The notes beneath the pieces are model-generated. The model was not told the origin of the DNA. It searched no databases and was given only the letters and a program-made list of their open reading frames with translations. This document shows, piece after piece, positions 6,427-9,657 of a stretch of DNA of 9,657 nucleotides. The DNA comes from Bacteroidota bacterium. Its GTDB lineage: Bacteria; Bacteroidota; Ignavibacteria; Kapaibacteriales; UBA2268. Each line of letters begins with the position of its first letter. Position 1 is the stretch's first letter. The stretch is from positions 1 through 9,657 of the forward strand of contig DAHXMP010000267.1 of assembly GCA_027371665.1 (NCBI GenBank), given 5' to 3'. The position numbers and the translations under genes were made by a program.

Positions 6427-7686
6427 ATGGGAAAATCCAGGCTTATCTCCATTGATAATTTTATAACTACTGCGGTTATATTGTTTATTCTTGTGTACTT
6501 TTCGGCGTATTTCAATAGTGATTTTCTCAATACAATAAACAACCAGATTCAGGATTTTAAATTTAATGATATTGTTTTTTCAAGGCTTCGTAATCATGAA
6601 ACAGTGGAAAAGGATACAAATATCGTAATTGTCAATATCGGCAACCTGCAAAGAGAAGGAATAACAAAGGAGATTGATTTTATTAACAGGTATAACCCGG
6701 CAGTAATTGGTGTAGATATAACTTTCCCCCGGGAAAAAAGTCCTGAAATAGATATAGCTCTTGCTAAGTCTTTTTTAAAAGTTAAAAATCTTGTCCTTGC
6801 CAGTAAATTATCCTCAGCGGGCAATGATGATGAATACAATAATGTGGAAAAATCAATCCCATTATACACTCAATATGCAAAATCCGGTTATGTGAATTTC
6901 GTTGATGCGGAATTCAGAACCGCCAGGGAATTCACGCCAAGAGTGTACATTGACCAGAACGAAGAACTGGCATTTGCTGTCAGGGTAGCACAACTTTTCA
7001 ATCCCGATGCAGCGAGGAAATTTCTTGCTAGAAATAATAAAAGGGAGATGATTTATTATGAAAGGAATCTGAATAAATACACAGTTTTGGATTGGGATGA
7101 TATATTGAAGATTAATAATGGAAATAAAACGGGAGAAACAATTGACACGAATAATAATATCCTTGATAATAAGTATAAACATTTAATTAGTGGTAGAATT
7201 GTTTTATTAGGATTCGTCGGGCCTGAATTAGGTTCATTGAGCGAGGAAGATAATTTTTATACTCCAATGAATCCTCAATACATTGGTAAAGCGTACCCTG
7301 ATATGTACGGAGTTGTTGTACATGCGAATATTATATCAATGATATTGAATAAAAAATATATAAATGTCCTGCCTGACATTTGGGTAACAATTTTGATAAT
7401 AATATTAAGCTACCTGACAATGGCAGGATTTACATACATGAGAAGCAGATTTGAAGAGGCTTATGAAGGATTGAGCCTCATATTTGTTTTTGCAGAGGCT
7501 TTTTTATTTCTGGGGGCATCATTGTCCTTGTTGTATTATTTTAATTATTACCTTGATTTGAAAACAATGTTTTTTGTCCTGGCTGTATCTGAAATGGTCT
7601 CGGAAACATATTTCGGCTCATTGAAACCGCTGACGGTTAATGGTTTTAAAAAGCTGGCCGCCGGTTTTGCAGGCAAGAAGAATTGA
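6427..7686 (+). CDS. CHASE2-domain membrane protein without output domain (first copy)
   Basis: This 419-residue protein is a predicted inner-membrane sensor. One membrane helix (about 11-28) leads to a periplasmic CHASE2 domain (about 30-315), recognised by NIVIVNIG, the AVIGVDITFPRE strand-turn, the SGYVNFVD segment, and SGRIVLLGFVG followed by PDMYGVVVHANIISMIL. Three C-terminal membrane helices follow (about 317-336, 348-371 and 376-392), as usual after CHASE2. In known CHASE2 receptors this is followed by a kinase, cyclase, GGDEF or phosphatase domain; here the protein ends about 27 residues after the last helix with a short basic tail. No Shine-Dalgarno precedes ATG 6427; the leader is AT-rich. 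A diverged paralogue follows after 92 bases and a FecR-like exported protein after that. The ligand is unknown. Confidence 0.85.
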   Translation: MGKSRLISIDNFITTAVILFILVYFSAYFNSDFLNTINNQIQDFKFNDIVFSRLRNHETVEKDTNIVIVNIGNLQREGITKEIDFINRYNPAVIGVDITFPREKSPEIDIALAKSFLKVKNLVLASKLSSAGNDDEYNNVEKSIPLYTQYAKSGYVNFVDAEFRTAREFTPRVYIDQNEELAFAVRVAQLFNPDAARKFLARNNKREMIYYERNLNKYTVLDWDDILKINNGNKTGETIDTNNNILDNKYKHLISGRIVLLGFVGPELGSLSEEDNFYTPMNPQYIGKAYPDMYGVVVHANIISMILNKKYINVLPDIWVTILIIILSYLTMAGFTYMRSRFEEAYEGLSLIFVFAEAFLFLGASLSLLYYFNYYLDLKTMFFVLAVSEMVSETYFGSLKPLTVNGFKKLAAGFAGKKN

Positions 7687-7709
7687 ATTTTAAATTATAA
7701 ATTTTAAAT
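7686..7709 (+). repeat. Short AT direct repeat after the first CHASE2 gene
   Basis: AATTTTAAAT occurs at 7686-7695 and 7700-7709 (period 14) directly at the stop codon. The remaining gap to 7778 is AT-rich, with no convincing promoter, terminator or ribosome binding site. The repeat is probably of low significance. Confidence 0.35.
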
Positions 7710-7778
7710 ATTGAATTGTGGTTCAGAATTAAAAATAAGAGCAATTTTTAATAAATTACATGAATTAGAAAATAAAAA

Positions 7779-8981
7779 ATGATAAAATTTATAAAAAAAT
7801 TATTTAATGCAGACTGCTTAGCAAGTACGATTCTTGTTTTTGTGGCAATGGTACTGCTGCCTTTGATTTTGAGCTTTCATTTTTTTATTCCCCTGAAAAA
7901 TGCCTTTTATGATTTTGCTATAACCGATATTAATTACGCAAAATTGCGTTCACCGGAGAAGGAATTGGCAGACACTAATATAGTTTTGGTTGACATCAGT
8001 GGTATGTCAAACGATGAACTTGCCAATATGATAAACATACTGAATGAAAACAAACCTCGAGTGATTGGTATTGATAAGTTATTAAAGCTTGAAAGTGATT
8101 CAACTGCAAATGCAAAACTTGCATCCGTTCTGGAGAGAGTGAATAGATTAGTTTTAAGCGACAGACTGGTTTGTGATAAGAATAAAGCAATTTTTGATTC
8201 TATTATATACAGCCCTAAACTCTATTCACAGTTTGGAGTATCAGGTTTTACGAACCAGATTACAATAAAGGACAAAAGCCATGAGACGGTTAGAACTTTC
8301 AAAACTTATACAAAAGTTGGCGATTCGATAGTTTATCCTTTTCCTGTCGAAGTGGTGAATATGTATGACCCTCAAAAAGTGCAGTTTCTATATAACAGGA
8401 ATAACAAGGAAGAAATAATAAATTTCAGGGGTTATTTTAATAAATACTTTTTCATAGCAGGAAGCCAGGTATTGGATAAAGAGTTTAATCCTAATCTTTT
8501 TACGGGAAAGATTCTATTGCTAAGCTATTTTGACCCGTTCAAAACATCCTCATTATTCGCATATAAATATTATTCACCGCTGGAAAAAGAATATACCGGG
8601 AAATCATTCCCCGATATATCAGGGATTGAGATACATGCAAATGTCATATCAATGATACTGAATGAAAATTATTTCAATATAATACCGTCATGGTTAGCTG
8701 TGGTGATGGCATTTGTTTTCTGTTATTTTACAATATTTTTATATATCTATATCGATGAGAAAATATCAACCTGGTATGAATTGCTGAGTTTGTTTATTTT
8801 TAACATTGAATCAACGATATTTATAATAGCAAATTATGAATCATACCATCACATGATGCTGGATTTAAATTTGGATTACTCGCTCTTTGCAATTATTCTT
8901 GCTTCGCCCCTGTACGAAGCTTATACAAAATCAATTAAACCCTTAATTATCAGGTTATCAAAAAAGAAAATGCACAGGTGA
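7779..8981 (+). CDS. CHASE2-domain membrane protein without output domain (second copy)
   Basis: This 400-residue paralogue has the same architecture as its upstream neighbour: an N-terminal membrane helix (about 14-35), a periplasmic CHASE2-like domain (NIVLVDIS; VIGIDKLL; FGVSGF; GKILLLSYFDP; PDISGIEIHANVISMIL), and C-terminal helices (about 303-325, 333-351 and 365-377). The PD..G..(V/I)HAN(I/V)ISMILN block and the closing S(L/I)KPL motif are shared almost exactly with the first copy, whereas the middle is strongly diverged. In particular, the usual D-x-x-F after IGID is replaced by KLL. No enzymatic output domain is present; the protein ends about 23 residues after the last helix with a basic tail. 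It has no clear ribosome binding site. The FecR-like gene follows 4 bases later, so the two are almost certainly co-transcribed. It may pair with the first copy as a heteromer; that is inference. Confidence 0.82.
   Translation: MIKFIKKLFNADCLASTILVFVAMVLLPLILSFHFFIPLKNAFYDFAITDINYAKLRSPEKELADTNIVLVDISGMSNDELANMINILNENKPRVIGIDKLLKLESDSTANAKLASVLERVNRLVLSDRLVCDKNKAIFDSIIYSPKLYSQFGVSGFTNQITIKDKSHETVRTFKTYTKVGDSIVYPFPVEVVNMYDPQKVQFLYNRNNKEEIINFRGYFNKYFFIAGSQVLDKEFNPNLFTGKILLLSYFDPFKTSSLFAYKYYSPLEKEYTGKSFPDISGIEIHANVISMILNENYFNIIPSWLAVVMAFVFCYFTIFLYIYIDEKISTWYELLSLFIFNIESTIFIIANYESYHHMMLDLNLDYSLFAIILASPLYEAYTKSIKPLIIRLSKKKMHR
8976..8981 (+). promoter_or_regulatory. Ribosome binding site overlapping the CHASE2 stop
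   Basis: AGGTGA combines the TGA stop of the second CHASE2 gene with a Shine-Dalgarno placed 4 bases before ATG 8986. This points to translational coupling between the CHASE2 protein and the exported FecR-like protein. Confidence 0.55.
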
Positions 8982-8985
8982 AATT

Positions 8986-9657
8986 ATGAAAAAGAAGTTA
9001 GTTACAAAAACGGTTCTTCAGTTCACAAATAAAGCAATTATCATAAAAGTTGTTTTATTATTAATAATTATATTATCCTCATTATCTTCGATTTATGCAG
9101 CAGGCAATGAGTTCAGAGTTCTTGCCTCAAAAGGAGATATATTTGTGCAGAAGGGGGGCAAAGGTAAATGGGAGAAGATTTATACCGGGAGCACAATATC
9201 AGCAAAAGACAACATAAAGCTGACAAAAGGTGCTTATCTAGGCCTTGTCCATTCCCAGGGCAGAACATTAGAATTAAAAAAAGTTGGTGTCTATTCAGCT
9301 TTTAAGTTATCGAAGGATGTTCTTACAATGAACAGTTCCGTCTCGAAAAAGCTGGTAAACCTGATTGCAAGCGAAGTCAGCGAGTCAATGAGCATACTTG
9401 ATAAAAATAATGCAGAAAATAATATGACTCAATCAGGTGCAGTTGAGAGGAGCTTTGAGAACAATATCATCCCGAAAAAAGATAGTAACGGGGCAACTGT
9501 CCTCAATAATAAATTGAACCTGGAATCCCCTATAAAAACAGCATTAATGAATCCCGAAGCAACTTTTTCATGGTTCAAATTACCGGGTGATATAAATTAT
9601 GAATTCTTGCTTTGTGACAGGTTCGACAAGCCCGAATTTTCCAAAACTATAAAGGAT
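8986..9657 (+). CDS. Exported FecR-like domain protein, C-terminus beyond the window
   Basis: From ATG 8986 the frame stays open to the right edge (224 residues visible). The N-terminus is basic (MKKKLVTK), with a hydrophobic segment at about 17-37 ending SSIYAAG, read as a signal peptide. Residues about 43-105 resemble a FecR-type periplasmic domain: VLASKGDIFVQKGGKGKWEKI, then GSTISAKDNIKLTKGAYLGLVHSQGRTLELKKVGVY. A polar linker with many Asn and Ser follows (about 110-175). From about 180 (LESPIKTALMNPEATFSWF...YEFLL) a fibronectin III-like beta domain seems to begin, and it is cut by the window. There is no anti-sigma N-terminal region, so it is unlikely to be a classical FecR regulator; it is more probably a periplasmic or surface component working with the CHASE2 proteins, whose second gene ends 4 bases upstream. 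The domain call rests on motif pattern only. Confidence 0.7.
   Translation, partial: MKKKLVTKTVLQFTNKAIIIKVVLLLIIILSSLSSIYAAGNEFRVLASKGDIFVQKGGKGKWEKIYTGSTISAKDNIKLTKGAYLGLVHSQGRTLELKKVGVYSAFKLSKDVLTMNSSVSKKLVNLIASEVSESMSILDKNNAENNMTQSGAVERSFENNIIPKKDSNGATVLNNKLNLESPIKTALMNPEATFSWFKLPGDINYEFLLCDRFDKPEFSKTIKD

Noticed and set aside
7687..7778. Possible terminator or promoter between the two CHASE2 genes
   Set aside because: Only AT-rich sequence and a short direct repeat; no stable GC stem with a T run, and no TAnnTTTG or spaced sigma-70 boxes.

Overview
The window is AT-rich DNA that looks like the Bacteroidota/Chlorobiota (FCB) superphylum, most plausibly an Ignavibacteria-like lineage. The pointers are a large secreted S8 protease with a type IX secretion (Por) C-terminal sorting domain, Bacteroidota-style TAnnTTTG promoter elements, several starts without a Shine-Dalgarno, and CHASE2 proteins next to a FecR-like protein. 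The phylum call is an inference from these features, not a database match.

Layout. On the minus strand, positions 1-3716 hold a two-gene secretory unit: a subtilisin-family protease, then, 8 bases after its stop, an exported protein with a TolB/PD40-like propeller signature that runs off the left edge. Positions 3717-4137 are a 421-base divergent spacer with a pair of inverted REP-like hairpins and an AT palindrome. On the plus strand follow a beta-CASP metallo-beta-lactamase ribonuclease (4138-5502, TTG start), exonuclease III (5562-6368), and an envelope cluster: two diverged CHASE2 membrane proteins without output domains (6427-7686 and 7779-8981) and an exported FecR-like protein (8986 to the right edge). 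A good promoter candidate lies just before the first CHASE2 gene.

Main discovery. The protease reading frame as it stands opens at a GTG with no ribosome binding site and no signal peptide. A run of 12 G (coding strand) lies 11 codons into it. One frame over, an ATG at 3716 with a good AAGAGG ribosome binding site encodes a textbook signal peptide ending in GVAQ and runs straight into the G tract. A tract of 10 or 13 G would join signal peptide and protease into one protein (1027 or 1028 residues); 12, as here, does not. This is either a phase-variable switch controlling export of a type IX-secreted protease or a homopolymer error in the assembly. Raw-read length distributions would decide.

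A second point of interest is the tandem CHASE2 pair plus FecR-like protein: sensory domains with membrane helices but no kinase, cyclase or GGDEF module, closely linked to an exported partner.
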